A stretch of DNA of 55,083 nucleotides from HGM04593 sp964458275 (lineage in GTDB: Bacteria > Bacteroidota > Bacteroidia > Bacteroidales > Bacteroidaceae). Below are positions 43,071-52,910 of the stretch, in pieces; position 1 is the stretch's first letter, and each line of letters opens with the position of its first letter. The position numbers were made by a program, and so were the translations under genes. The DNA lies in assembly GCA_964458275.1 (NCBI GenBank), contig CAYWIE010000011.1, positions 1 through 55,083 of the forward strand, given 5' to 3'. The notes beneath the pieces are model-generated. The model had not been told where the DNA came from. It worked only from the letters and a program-made list of their open reading frames with translations, and searched no databases.

Positions 43071-43686
43071 ATAAATTTTCGGGTATAAAGGTTATTTCAT
43101 AGAAACAGGGATATACATACGAAGAGGCTGTCGAAGTTCCTTTTGTATGGGGAACGATGAGTCTCACCTTTGCTGTCTGTGACTGACGGCGTGTGAAGTA
43201 GATATAGGGCAGCGGGGTGAGCCAGCCTGTGGGGACAGCACTGCCGTATGTTATTGCCATATATCCGCTTGTGAATGTCGCCGAGTATGAGCCGTGACTG
43301 TATTTTATACGCATATAGTCGGGGTTGTCCGAGTCGAAGATATTGCCGAGCAATGTATCGGCATCCGAAATGTTGTATTCATAGAAACGTGCCATCACAT
43401 TGAGGGTCTCCTCGTCGCGCATGCGGCGCGCGCCTTCTACATTCTTGGGGTTGCGCACAATCTGCATATAGACATCGTCTATAAGCACATATTCGTTATT
43501 CTCGACATTTGTGGTGGAGTCGTTTTCCACAAAATCCTTGAATGAGATTACATTTATCCCCTCGCTGCGGATAAATTCTTTCACTGCACGCGTTTCGCGG
43601 TCTTTCATATCCGAATATGAGACCTCATCGTCGCAAGCCACAAACAGCAGAGCTAAAAGTGGCAATAACAACCATTTATATTTCAT
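43057..43686 (-). CDS. DUF4827 lipoprotein
   Basis: 209 residues. Signal peptide with lipobox LFVAC (Cys18), then a domain of mixed helix and strand with FIRSEGINVISF and, near residue 150, SAVPTGWLTPLPYI, recalling the FKBP-like layout of DUF4827 proteins. Probably in the periplasm or outer membrane. First gene of the operon with glmM. Confidence 0.8.
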   Translation of the reverse strand: MKYKWLLLPLLALLFVACDDEVSYSDMKDRETRAVKEFIRSEGINVISFKDFVENDSTTNVENNEYVLIDDVYMQIVRNPKNVEGARRMRDEETLNVMARFYEYNISDADTLLGNIFDSDNPDYMRIKYSHGSYSATFTSGYMAITYGSAVPTGWLTPLPYIYFTRRQSQTAKVRLIVPHTKGTSTASSYVYPCFYEITFIPENLYDTD

Positions 43687-43768
43687 TTGTCTAATACTCT
43701 AAAATTTTTCTATAGTTTTAACCGTGTAATTCGAGAGCGTCAATACACTTTGCCTGCACTCTACGCAA

Positions 43769-43776
43769 CAAAGTTA
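43769..43776 (-). promoter_or_regulatory. Promoter -7 element of the DUF4827-glmM operon
   Basis: Minus-strand TAACTTTG, 83 bp upstream of the ATG at 43686. Confidence 0.5.
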
Positions 43777-43921
43777 AGACAAAAGACAAAAAAAAGAAAA
43801 ATTTTGATTCTCTTTTTTACAATTGTTTATGTTCTTTATAATATAAAGCGAGTCAGACGCAGAAAACCATGAACCACAACAAGCATTCCTATTCACGAGG
43901 AAAGGCTTTATATTTTGCAAA

Positions 43922-43954
43922 GATGCCCGGACAAAGCTTTTTTGTCCGGGCATC
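43922..43954 (-). terminator. Terminator of the alpha-glucan operon
   Basis: Perfect 14-bp stem (43922-43935 with 43941-43954) with a 5-nt loop, 41 bp after the GH57 stop. Confidence 0.8.
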
Positions 43955-43995
43955 ATCTATGCTTCAAGTATGTTTTCTCACTTTATGCCAAGTGA

Positions 43996-45339
43996 TTATT
44001 CCTCTTTTTTCTTTCTTCCTCTTTTGGCCGGTTCCTTCTTCGTTGCAGATGCGGGAGCATCTTTTCTAAGCACTGCAAGTTCCTTGTTGAGTGCTGCGAT
44101 TTCCTCGTTCTGATTGGCTATCATCTTGAGCATTGAGCTGAGTTCTTCGCTGTCGATATCTTCGGGGAACTGTGCGTTCACGCGAGCAATGAAATCGCCG
44201 ACGATATTCATATAGTTGGTGAACGCGTCGAACGGCGAGTCGTATATGCCACGTTCGATGTGCATGCCGGTGTTCTTTGTTGTCATGAAGCGGAAGTTGT
44301 TGCTTGCCTGCAGATAGTCCCAATCCTGCTTGATGCGGCGGTCCTGGCAAAGGTGCACACGCTCTGCTACACTGTAGAGCTTGTCAAATGCCTCGCGCTG
44401 GAGTATGTTACCCAAGAAACTGCTGATGTCTCTCTCTTCGTCTGTCCAGGACATGGGGTAAGGAACATCAACGGCATCCACTGATTTGAGTTTGGTTGTA
44501 ATCTCGGTGGGAGTTGAGAATGTTATTCCTTTTTCTTTGGCACAGATGGGCAATGCCTTCAGGAATTCGAGGATGTTTGATGAGAGCGGCTGTGCTACGC
44601 CAAGCGCAGAAAGCTCCATGAATATGTTGATGACCTGCTCCTCTTCGGGCATATCTGCAATCCATCCGATGTATTTGTCGGCAAAGAGCGGATATTCGTT
44701 CCACTCAGAGTTGTTGAAACGCAGACTTATGTCGTCTGAGAGCTTATAGTCGCGCAACAGCACTTTCAGATTCTGGTTATATGCACAGTGGTAGAGGTAG
44801 TGCGCGCTCTTCCAGCCAAGCACGTGCCTTGCACCTTCGGTGAGTATGCCCTTGAAGCCCATGTCTGCAATGATGGCTCCAATCTCGTTTGAGTATATGA
44901 GGCTTGAGTTGCGGAAAACTTTTGGGGCCTTGCCGAACATCTGTTTAACCTTTGTACGCATACGCTCAACGTCATCGCGGAAGCACTCCTCGTTTGCCAA
45001 TGATGAAAGACCGTGAGAATAGGGTTCGCAAAGGAATTCCACACATCCGGTTTCGTTGAGTTCGTGCAGAAGCTCTATTACTCTGGGAGCATATGTCTCC
45101 AACTGCTCCAATGCCACTCCTGATACCGAAAGTGCCACTTTGAATGAGCCGTTATTGCTTTTTGCCATCTCTATCAATGTACCCAGCGCGGGAATGTATG
45201 AGCGCTCGGCAACATCGTTTATTGTGCGTTCATTCTCATAGTCGTCGTAGTAGTAATGGTCACGGCCTATGTCGAAACAGCGATAGCGTTTGAGGTTGAT
45301 AATATTGTGTATCTCAAAATAAAGACAGATTGTTTTCAT
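43996..45339 (-). CDS. Glycoside hydrolase family 57 alpha-amylase-like protein
   Basis: 447 residues. GH57 barrel with an early conserved block (ICLYFEIHN), CVEFLCEPYSHGLSSLANEE (about residues 99-118) and ILTEGARHVLGW (about 165). The C-terminal tail is Lys/Ala-rich after a coiled coil. There is no signal peptide, so it is cytoplasmic and fits storage alpha-glucan handling. Third gene after debranching enzyme and glycosyltransferase with gaps of 14 and 11 bp. Confidence 0.88.
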   Translation of the reverse strand: MKTICLYFEIHNIINLKRYRCFDIGRDHYYYDDYENERTINDVAERSYIPALGTLIEMAKSNNGSFKVALSVSGVALEQLETYAPRVIELLHELNETGCVEFLCEPYSHGLSSLANEECFRDDVERMRTKVKQMFGKAPKVFRNSSLIYSNEIGAIIADMGFKGILTEGARHVLGWKSAHYLYHCAYNQNLKVLLRDYKLSDDISLRFNNSEWNEYPLFADKYIGWIADMPEEEQVINIFMELSALGVAQPLSSNILEFLKALPICAKEKGITFSTPTEITTKLKSVDAVDVPYPMSWTDEERDISSFLGNILQREAFDKLYSVAERVHLCQDRRIKQDWDYLQASNNFRFMTTKNTGMHIERGIYDSPFDAFTNYMNIVGDFIARVNAQFPEDIDSEELSSMLKMIANQNEEIAALNKELAVLRKDAPASATKKEPAKRGRKKKEE

Positions 45340-45350
45340 ATCCTTTTATT

Positions 45351-46619
45351 TTATTTGTTGTAATTTCTGATTAATTCGTCGTAGATGGCGCGGTGCTTGA
45401 GTCCCACTTTTTCCCATGTGATGCCGTCGACCTCCTTCTTGCCCTCTTCCTGAAGATATTTGAAGAGTGCGGGGTTTGTGCATATCGAATATATGGCATC
45501 CGCCATAGCGTTTATATCCCAATAGTCGACCTTTATCACGTTGCTGAGAATTTCTCCGCATCCCGACTGTTTTGAGATTATGGAGGGGGTACCGCACTGC
45601 ATTGCCTCCAATGGTGCAATTCCGAAAGGCTCTGACACTGAGGGCATCACAAAGACATCACTGTTCTTATACGCCTCATACACCTGCTTGCCTCGCTGGA
45701 ATCCCGGAAAATGGAATCTGTCTGCAATACCGCGTTCGGCTGCAAGGTTTACCATAGCTTCGTACATGTCGCCCGAACCGGCGAACACGAAACGTATGTT
45801 CTTTGTGCGCTTGAGCACAAGCGCTGCAGCTTCTACAAAGTATTCGGGACCTTTCTGCATTGTGATGCGTCCGAGGAATGTAACCACCTTCTCTTTGGGA
45901 TGATCTACGCGGGGGATGGCATCAAGTTCCGGAGAAAGAGGATATACGGCGTTGTGCATTGCCACACACTTGCGCGGATCCTGATGGTAGTGGTTGATGA
46001 CAGTCTGACGTGTCAGTTCCGATACGCACATGATGCAGTCGGCATGGTCCATTCCGTTCTTCTCTATCGAGTAGACTGTGGGGTTAACCTGACCGCGGGA
46101 ACGGTCGAAGTCGGTCGCGTGCACATGGATGCAGAGGGGTTTTCCACTGACCATCTTCGCATGAACTCCAGCCGGATATGTAAGCCAGTCGTGTGCGTGG
46201 ATAATGTCAAATTCGCGTGAGCGGGCAATTACGCCTGCGATAATGGAGTAGTTGTTTATCTCTTCGTGGAGGTTCTGCGGATAGCCGCCCGCAAACTCCA
46301 TACAGCCGAGGTCGTTCACATGCATATACGAAAAATCGGCATATATGTGGTCGCGGAATTGGTAGTACTCTTCGGGAGTCATGTAGTTGGGCAAGCGATA
46401 TTTCAGATAGTCGTAATCTACATCGCGCCACACTATAGGCACTTGGTTCATGCCTATGATTTTAAGGAAGTTTTCTTCTTCGCCTGTGGGCTTGGGAAGA
46501 CAGAATGTCGTTTCCACATCACCTTGCAGACTGAGACCTTTTGTGATGCCGTATGAGGCAACCGCAAGTCCACCTAAGATTTTGGGAGGAAATTCCCATC
46601 CAAACATTAATACTTTCAT
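45351..46619 (-). CDS. Glycogen synthase-like glycosyltransferase (GT4 type)
   Basis: 422 residues. GT-B fold with the N-terminal acceptor loop MKVLMFGWEFPPKILGGLAV, the central HAHDWLTYPAGV, and the C-terminal nucleotide-sugar site around SVSEPFGIAPLEAMQCGTPS (E-x7-E pattern). Neighbours point to alpha-glucan (glycogen) chain elongation from a nucleotide glucose. The exact donor is not readable from sequence. Confidence 0.85.
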   Translation of the reverse strand: MKVLMFGWEFPPKILGGLAVASYGITKGLSLQGDVETTFCLPKPTGEEENFLKIIGMNQVPIVWRDVDYDYLKYRLPNYMTPEEYYQFRDHIYADFSYMHVNDLGCMEFAGGYPQNLHEEINNYSIIAGVIARSREFDIIHAHDWLTYPAGVHAKMVSGKPLCIHVHATDFDRSRGQVNPTVYSIEKNGMDHADCIMCVSELTRQTVINHYHQDPRKCVAMHNAVYPLSPELDAIPRVDHPKEKVVTFLGRITMQKGPEYFVEAAALVLKRTKNIRFVFAGSGDMYEAMVNLAAERGIADRFHFPGFQRGKQVYEAYKNSDVFVMPSVSEPFGIAPLEAMQCGTPSIISKQSGCGEILSNVIKVDYWDINAMADAIYSICTNPALFKYLQEEGKKEVDGITWEKVGLKHRAIYDELIRNYNK

Positions 46620-46633
46620 ATAGGCTCCTCCTA

Positions 46634-48565
46634 TTAATAGTTATATTTGCTTAATAGATACAATGTTCTCTGAATTTCGGCAACGTTCATTGCAAACGAT
46701 ACTGCTCCGCGACCCTTGAAAGGCGGGTTGCCGTCGAATACTTCGGGGATAGAACCGATGCAATGCGAGGTCATTTCATCCTCGAAGCCTATCATGTGGC
46801 GCTCTATGAATCCCAGGGCACTCATCTTGTATATCTTCAGGTATGCCTCGAAGTAGAATCCTGCCAACCACGGCCATGCTGTTCCTTGATGGTAGGCATA
46901 GTCGCGCTGACTTTGCGGACCTGCATAGTTGGGATTGTAGCCGCCGCTCTTGGGGCTGAGAGAGCGCAAGCCTTTGGGGGTAAGCAGCTCTTTTGTGCAG
47001 ATGTCTACCACTCCCTTCTTCTGACGGGCGTCGAGTGGAGAGTAGTCGAATGCTGCTGTAAATATCATATTGGGACGTACGCTCCAGTCCATCATGCGAC
47101 CATCGACATAGTCGAGCAGATAACCGTGCTCGTTGAGGAATGTCTCTACGAATGATGCGGCTGTCGTCTTCGCCAGATCTTTTAGAGTGTCGTTGTAGTC
47201 TTCGTCTCCAGAAATCTCCGCAACAAAGCAGAGCGCGTTGTACCACAGTGCGTTTATTTCCACAATGTAGCCTGTTCGCGGAATTACAGGGCGGCCGTTT
47301 GCAGTTGAGTTCATCCATGTAACCGCCTTGTCGTGTCCGTTGGTGTAGAGCAGTCCGTTGGCATGAAGGAAGAGGTTGGGATGCTTGTCCGAACGGATAT
47401 ACTCCATAATCTCCTTCAGCAATGCGCCATATTTCTCTATGCACTTCTCCTTTGAGACCATCTTAGCATACTGCTGTATGCACCACACAGCCCACAGAAG
47501 TACATCGGGATGTTCCATTTCGTATACCTTAAGGTCGTTGGGCTCGCCGTTTATGAAATAGCGTATAGCCTTGCAGGCCGTTGTCATCACCTCATCGAAT
47601 TTAGCCTCTTCGTCAATGGCGAGTGTAAGCCCGGGCAACGATACGAACAAATCCCTTGCACGGCATTTGAACCACGGATAACCGGCAAGCATGTATGCCT
47701 CGCCGTTCTGACGGTTGGTGAATTGATGGGCTGCGTTTATCAGACAGTGCTTGAAGTTGTCGCGCGGTGTGCGCTCGTCCATCTCCTCTTCGAAGGTTTT
47801 CTTGAGACCGCGTGTCTTGACCTCCTTGATGCCGGCTGCAAACACAATGCTTTCGCCCTTCTTGATGTTCATTTCGAAGTATCCGGGTACGTAGAGGTCT
47901 TCGTTGAAGTCGTATCCTCTCTCCTGTTCTTTGGGATACTCCAATCCGCGATACCAATCGGGTTGGAATATGAATTCGTTCTTTTTGTTGAACTGCATAT
48001 AGAGGTCGGGATAACCGGCATACATGCATGTCTTGATGCCGTTATCGACCATTTGGTATTCGCGGCTTGCATTCAGGTTTTCGTGAGTGTATTGGCGTAC
48101 GCTGCGGAACGCGAGGAACGGACGGAAACGCAATGTAGTTGCAGAATGTGCGTCTACCAATGTATAGCGGATGAGAATGCGGTTTTCGTAGTGTTCGAAA
48201 AGAACCTCCTTCTTGAGAACCACTCCTCCTACCCTATACCATGTAGTAGGCACTTTTTCACACTCATACTCTCTGATGTATTTGTGGCCTCGCGGAGCGT
48301 AATTGTCGCCCTGATATTTGTGAAGTCCCAAATTGAATTCTGCACCATGTTGTATCACTGTAGCATCAAGCGATGAGAGCAGCACATGGTTCTCGTCGTC
48401 GATTTCCGGTATCGGAATGACGAGCAGACCATGATATTTTCTTGTGTTACAGTCTACAATGGTTGTACAATGGTAAGCTCCGGACCTGTTGGTTCTGAGA
48501 ATCTCTTTTTGCAACGACTCTTCCAGGTTGGTCATGAGCGTTTTTTCAAATCGCAAATAACTCAT
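46634..48565 (-). CDS. Glycogen debranching enzyme (amylo-alpha-1,6-glucosidase)
   Basis: 643 residues. An N-terminal beta domain (about 20-290, with NRSGAYHCTTIVDCNTRKYH) and a C-terminal (alpha/alpha)6 barrel of the GDE_C type. The barrel has AGYPWFKCRARDLFVSLPGL (about 300-320) and VDGRMMDWSVRPNMIFTAAF. It hydrolyses alpha-1,6 branches left by phosphorylase. First gene of the three-gene alpha-glucan operon. Confidence 0.9.
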   Translation of the reverse strand: MSYLRFEKTLMTNLEESLQKEILRTNRSGAYHCTTIVDCNTRKYHGLLVIPIPEIDDENHVLLSSLDATVIQHGAEFNLGLHKYQGDNYAPRGHKYIREYECEKVPTTWYRVGGVVLKKEVLFEHYENRILIRYTLVDAHSATTLRFRPFLAFRSVRQYTHENLNASREYQMVDNGIKTCMYAGYPDLYMQFNKKNEFIFQPDWYRGLEYPKEQERGYDFNEDLYVPGYFEMNIKKGESIVFAAGIKEVKTRGLKKTFEEEMDERTPRDNFKHCLINAAHQFTNRQNGEAYMLAGYPWFKCRARDLFVSLPGLTLAIDEEAKFDEVMTTACKAIRYFINGEPNDLKVYEMEHPDVLLWAVWCIQQYAKMVSKEKCIEKYGALLKEIMEYIRSDKHPNLFLHANGLLYTNGHDKAVTWMNSTANGRPVIPRTGYIVEINALWYNALCFVAEISGDEDYNDTLKDLAKTTAASFVETFLNEHGYLLDYVDGRMMDWSVRPNMIFTAAFDYSPLDARQKKGVVDICTKELLTPKGLRSLSPKSGGYNPNYAGPQSQRDYAYHQGTAWPWLAGFYFEAYLKIYKMSALGFIERHMIGFEDEMTSHCIGSIPEVFDGNPPFKGRGAVSFAMNVAEIQRTLYLLSKYNY

Positions 48566-48641
48566 CTTTCAACTATTTTTTTACAACTATTTTTGTTTGT
48601 TAAATTCCTCTTATATACACTATTCCTTAGTATACGATTTT

Positions 48642-48649
48642 CAAAAATA
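48642..48649 (-). promoter_or_regulatory. Promoter -7 element of the alpha-glucan operon
   Basis: Minus-strand TATTTTTG, 77 bp upstream of the ATG at 48565. Confidence 0.5.
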
Positions 48650-48722
48650 AGAATTATAATAGAGATTAACAACTTAAAAGCTGTTTTTTTATAGAAAAAT
48701 GTTGAAATTGTCTGTTAAAATG

Positions 48723-50864
48723 TTAATTCGAGAATAAAGAGAAGCTGATTTTGTAACCGATTCTGTGCATTTTTCCATTCTGGGAACTCACAAACAGTCC
48801 CATATCAAGATATGGAGTTGCTATGCCGTATCCGACTTCTATGTATGGGTTCAATCGGGAAAGAAAGAGCATGTTGTAATATATATACTCGTTTTGCAGG
48901 AATTTTATGCGCGGAAAGAGCTTTTGCAGAGAGTGATAAGTGGTTTCGTATGTGAGGTTTGTGCGCAGGTATTTTTTTGCGGCATTGTACCATTCCGAGT
49001 CGAGGAGCTGGAACACACCGCCAAGCTCTTCACTCCTGTCAAGCGGAAGATTGTTGCTTTTGAGAAAGGCATAATCGACAAAATATACATCTTTGGTGTA
49101 GAAATAGCCTCCTGCGCCCAAACGCATATAAAGTTTGTTGCCGGTGTGTATTGGCAATTTGTACTGCACGTCAAGTTCGGAGCGGGTGTATATGCTGTTT
49201 GAGCCCAATATGCCGTTTACGCCCTGCTCTACATCCCACGATATTGTGGGATATTTAGAGCCTATGTTTATCTTTCTTTTTCCATCCATGTAGTAGTACA
49301 TTCCGGGTTGCCATGTTATACGCAAATGCGGGGCGAATTGGGAGTATACGTTCTTCAGTTTCACGCCCTGATTGTCAAGCATCCTGTTAGGGTTGTCCTC
49401 CATCTCTCTTCTGTGGAAGTTGAGACCTGCAAGCATGACAACACCGTTTGAGATTTCTTTCTTGTGATAAAGTTCGAGGTTTAGATTGCGGAAGTATCTG
49501 AGATCCATGTTTTCGAAGTTGAGCGAGTCGAGTTTCATATTTTTTATCCTATCGAGAACTGCGCTGCTGTACGTGTGTGTACCCTCGCCCATAGAGACGC
49601 CTAATTCGCTCTGCCGGGTGGGGTTGTAGAGAAATCTGCCGTCTACATTCCAATATACAGCCTTCTGCTTGAAGTTGTAGCCTACCTGCGGTTTGAATTT
49701 TATTTCGCGCCCATGGCTGAGGCGGTTTTTGATATTCATCGACAGTTTGTATGATAGTCCTCTGCTCGAACTGTAGTCTATGTGTGAAAGGTCTATTATA
49801 GGCGAGAGGCTCACTCCCCCACTGCTCCAATTGTACGAGTGGCTGCTTATCATTCTATCTCCCAAGCTCCACAAGGTACTGTTTTTCTTTTTATTGCCTG
49901 TCGTTTGCCGCGCCGTGCCGAATTGAGTATCTGCTTCACCGAGCATCATTTTTTCATCGTCATCGAGCTCCGTCTTTCTGTTCTTGCGGGCATACTCTTT
50001 CCTGTCAACAACCGGAACTGTATCCCAGACGACGTTGCTGCTTCCCGAGAGGTTGTACTTGTCTTTGTTGTTGACGACAGCTCTGTTTATTGGCAAGGCG
50101 TAGCTGTAGTCGAACATCGCATCTGCCACAATATTCAGTTTGTTGCCAATGAAATTGTAGTCCATATCTACATGCACGCTGTTTACGACACCTGTCTCTT
50201 CGCCACGTGTATCCATTGTATAGGTAGCTTCGAAGCGGCACTGTTCATCCCATCCCTTTATATGAAGTTCGCTGATGCGGCATGAATCGTCTATCCACAC
50301 CCATCCCGACTCCAGCAACCTTATGTTGCTGAAGCGGCTCTTGAATGATATGCGGCGCAACCTTGTGCCGTCAGATATTGCGAGCGAGTCTTCGCTGTAT
50401 ATGTAATATTTTGAATATTCATTGCTTAACGGCGAGAACACATCTCTCAAGTAGCATTTGTCGCGCGGGTCCGTCTTCACGAAATCGGTTATGCGCTTTA
50501 CTTCGCCACTGCCATGTCTGAAGTTCGTATTGTAGCTTTTGCGTCTCAGTTCCGTTATGCCGTAATCGGTATAGTAGAATTCATAGAACAGTTCGGTTAC
50601 ATAGTTCCTTGTGTCTTTGTCGAAGCGTGCCATCCCAGGAAATGTATTCAGCAGCAGGTTGTGCTTGAATACGCCTATTCTCTGTTTTATGTACAGCTTG
50701 CCAAACAGTTCTCCTGCACGTCCTTTCCCTGAACTGCATTTTTCGAGCAGTTGCGCAACAATGGTTTCTTGCTCTATGTCGTCGCTGGTGCATAATGCGC
50801 CATGTGTGGTGCACGGCCACACAAACACAATCAGCAACATTGTCATATACAACACCTTGCGCAT
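48723..50864 (-). CDS. DUF5686 outer-membrane protein
   Basis: 713 residues with a signal peptide (VLYMTMLLIVFVWPCTTHG). An N-terminal periplasmic part is followed, from about residue 330, by many amphipathic strands typical of a beta-barrel, ending in an aromatic-rich strand (GYKISFSLFSN). The DUF5686 pattern is clear, although the N-terminal carboxypeptidase-like plug domain often found in this family is missing. Possibly involved in export or surface assembly. Transcribed alone. Confidence 0.8.
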   Translation of the reverse strand: MRKVLYMTMLLIVFVWPCTTHGALCTSDDIEQETIVAQLLEKCSSGKGRAGELFGKLYIKQRIGVFKHNLLLNTFPGMARFDKDTRNYVTELFYEFYYTDYGITELRRKSYNTNFRHGSGEVKRITDFVKTDPRDKCYLRDVFSPLSNEYSKYYIYSEDSLAISDGTRLRRISFKSRFSNIRLLESGWVWIDDSCRISELHIKGWDEQCRFEATYTMDTRGEETGVVNSVHVDMDYNFIGNKLNIVADAMFDYSYALPINRAVVNNKDKYNLSGSSNVVWDTVPVVDRKEYARKNRKTELDDDEKMMLGEADTQFGTARQTTGNKKKNSTLWSLGDRMISSHSYNWSSGGVSLSPIIDLSHIDYSSSRGLSYKLSMNIKNRLSHGREIKFKPQVGYNFKQKAVYWNVDGRFLYNPTRQSELGVSMGEGTHTYSSAVLDRIKNMKLDSLNFENMDLRYFRNLNLELYHKKEISNGVVMLAGLNFHRREMEDNPNRMLDNQGVKLKNVYSQFAPHLRITWQPGMYYYMDGKRKINIGSKYPTISWDVEQGVNGILGSNSIYTRSELDVQYKLPIHTGNKLYMRLGAGGYFYTKDVYFVDYAFLKSNNLPLDRSEELGGVFQLLDSEWYNAAKKYLRTNLTYETTYHSLQKLFPRIKFLQNEYIYYNMLFLSRLNPYIEVGYGIATPYLDMGLFVSSQNGKMHRIGYKISFSLFSN

Positions 50865-50944
50865 ATATGCACGATTTTATACAGAGCTTTATTATATAAA
50901 TAACGGGGCAATCCGGTTTTAATTATCGGAGTGCCCCATTTAAG

Positions 50945-51131
50945 AAGCAGTTTAAATTTTATTTCGGATTTATTTGAGAGCTATTTTAGAGTAGATTTTC
51001 TTTGTTGTCTTGCAGGGAATAGCGGGCTATTTCCTGCAAGACAACAAAGAAAAGATGCCTAAAATAGACTCTAAGAAACCGAAACAAAGCCGCGAATATA
51101 GAATACTTTTACAATAAAATTTAAACAGCTT
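50945..51131. mobile_element. 187-bp nested palindrome, MITE-like
   Basis: Outer 19-bp inverted repeats (50945-50963 and 51113-51131, 18 of 19 matching) enclose a second pair (50981-50989 with 51059-51067) and a central hairpin of 27 contiguous pairs (50996-51022 with 51027-51053, one G-U). No coding capacity. It lies between kdsA and the DUF5686 gene. Size, terminal repeats and symmetry fit a miniature inverted-repeat element, but a target-site duplication was not seen. Confidence 0.5.
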
Positions 51132-51151
51132 CTAACATTATAGAAGTAATT

Positions 51152-51955
51152 CTAATTTATTGCAGCTTTCAATCTGAGCAGTTTGTCGAGCAGTTCTTCC
51201 AGCAGGTCGAGCTTCAACATGTTTGCACCGTCGCTCTTGGCTACAGACGGATTCTCATGTGTCTCAATGAAGATTCCGTCAGCGCCTACAGCTATTGCAG
51301 CTTTCGCCATTGTCTCTATCATTTCGGGCATTCCTCCTGTTACTCCCGCAGTCTGGTTGGGTTGTTGCAGCGAGTGGGTTATGTCCATAACTACGGGATG
51401 ACCGAACTTTTTCATTTGCGGAATTCCTCTGAAGTCCACTACAAGGTCCTGATAGCCGAATGTTGTTCCGCGTTCTGTAAGCATCACCCTGCCTTCGCCG
51501 CCTTCGGAGACAACCTTTTCGGCCGCAAACTTCATTGCTTCGGGCGAAAGGAACTGTCCTTTCTTGATGTTGACTATGCGTCCGGTTTTTGCTGCTGCCG
51601 ACAACAGATCGGTCTGCCGGCAGAGGAATGCCGGTATTTGCAGGATGTCAACATATTCGGCAGCCATTTCAGCCTCTTCGGCAGAGTGTATGTCTGTTAC
51701 AACGGGGATGTTGAATGTCTCACGTACCTTGCGCAACACTCTCAAGGCATTCTCATCGCCAATACCGGTAAATGAGTCTATGCGCGAGCGGTTCGCCTTT
51801 CTGTACGAGCCTTTAAACACGTATGGTATTTCGCGGTCGCAGGTTATTGACACTATTTTTTCGGCTATTCTCATTGCCATATCTTCGCTCTCGATTACGC
51901 AAGGACCGGCAAGAAGAAAGAATTTGTCTGTGGAGGTCAAGTCTCTTATTGTCAT
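51152..51955 (-). CDS. kdsA: 3-deoxy-8-phosphooctulonate synthase
   Basis: 267 residues. TIM barrel with AGPCVIES (about 16), FKGSYRKANRSRIDSFTG (about 48), VTDIHSAEEAE and MDITHSLQQPN motifs of KDO-8-phosphate synthases. It condenses phosphoenolpyruvate with arabinose 5-phosphate to make Kdo for lipid A-core. Last of a three-gene operon after miaA and the lipid kinase, 19 bp after the latter. Confidence 0.95.
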   Translation of the reverse strand: MTIRDLTSTDKFFLLAGPCVIESEDMAMRIAEKIVSITCDREIPYVFKGSYRKANRSRIDSFTGIGDENALRVLRKVRETFNIPVVTDIHSAEEAEMAAEYVDILQIPAFLCRQTDLLSAAAKTGRIVNIKKGQFLSPEAMKFAAEKVVSEGGEGRVMLTERGTTFGYQDLVVDFRGIPQMKKFGHPVVMDITHSLQQPNQTAGVTGGMPEMIETMAKAAIAVGADGIFIETHENPSVAKSDGANMLKLDLLEELLDKLLRLKAAIN

Positions 51956-51974
51956 ATTGTATGTTTTTAGTCTT

Positions 51975-52910
51975 TTATTTGGGGATTATCAGACTGAGCG
52001 TCTCTTTATGTATTGTTATTTTCATGGGGAATGTGGGCGAGAATACACGTCCGTCTATTCCGCAACTTGCATCGTCTACCGATTCTATCGTTATCTCTGT
52101 CGTGCGGAAAGGAACCATCAGCCCGTAATTCATCAACCGCCGTTTGTACAGCATCTGCAGTCCTTGCAGCAGACCGAAGAATTTCGGCTTTTTTATTGCC
52201 GAGACATCCATGAACCCGTTGTAAGGTACAGCACTCGGTGTCATCCCGTACCCCGATGCGTTTCCTATGCAGAGCATCATGAATTCTTCATCAACAGTCT
52301 GGTTGTTGAGTCTCATCTTCATTCTGTAGCTGTGGCGATGCAGCAGCAACAGGATGAAACTCCTTATATAAGATATGTATTTTGCGTACGGCGCACATAC
52401 CTTCTTGTTGGCTATTTCAACAATCTTTGCACTCAGCCCTATGTTTACCACGTTTGCAAAATAACGCTTCTGCTCACCATCCTCTGTGGAGTATGTGCAG
52501 CAGCCGATATCAATATTTAGGCGTCTGCCGGCAATTATACAGTCTACAGCCTTTTTGTAGTCGCTGCTGCTTATGCCCCAATATCCGGCAAAGTCGTTGG
52601 CTATGCCGTTGGGGATGATTCCAAGCGCTACGTTTGCGCGGTTTTCGGACGCCATTATTCCGTTGAGCGCATCCTGTATGGCTCCGTCTCCTCCAACCAC
52701 CACTACTGTTTCGTAGCCGTTGTCGGCGAGCATTCGTGCAAGACGCTCAACCGAACCGTAGTCTTCGGACTGGATGTAGTCGTACGCAACCCCCTTTTCT
52801 ATAAGGTAAGTTCTGATTTCGCGCCATTTCTTTATTTTGTTGACTGCGCCGATACGGGGACAATATATTATTCCCCATCGCCGACGGTCGTTAAGTCGTG
52901 ATGTTACCAT
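51975..52910 (-). CDS. Diacylglycerol kinase-family lipid kinase
   Basis: 311 residues, from the ATG at 52910. DAGK catalytic domain with VVGGDGAIQDALNGIM (about residues 71-86) and GIIPNGIANDFA (about 98), and a C-terminal beta-sandwich ending KITIHKETLSL. Cytoplasmic or membrane-peripheral enzyme phosphorylating a lipid such as diacylglycerol or a sphingoid base; Bacteroidales make sphingolipids, so both are possible. It overlaps the end of miaA by 20 bp. Confidence 0.88.
   Translation of the reverse strand: MVTSRLNDRRRWGIIYCPRIGAVNKIKKWREIRTYLIEKGVAYDYIQSEDYGSVERLARMLADNGYETVVVVGGDGAIQDALNGIMASENRANVALGIIPNGIANDFAGYWGISSSDYKKAVDCIIAGRRLNIDIGCCTYSTEDGEQKRYFANVVNIGLSAKIVEIANKKVCAPYAKYISYIRSFILLLLHRHSYRMKMRLNNQTVDEEFMMLCIGNASGYGMTPSAVPYNGFMDVSAIKKPKFFGLLQGLQMLYKRRLMNYGLMVPFRTTEITIESVDDASCGIDGRVFSPTFPMKITIHKETLSLIIPK

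Noticed and set aside
50945..51131. Insertion sequence
   Set aside because: Only 187 bp with no transposase frame; at most a non-autonomous miniature element.
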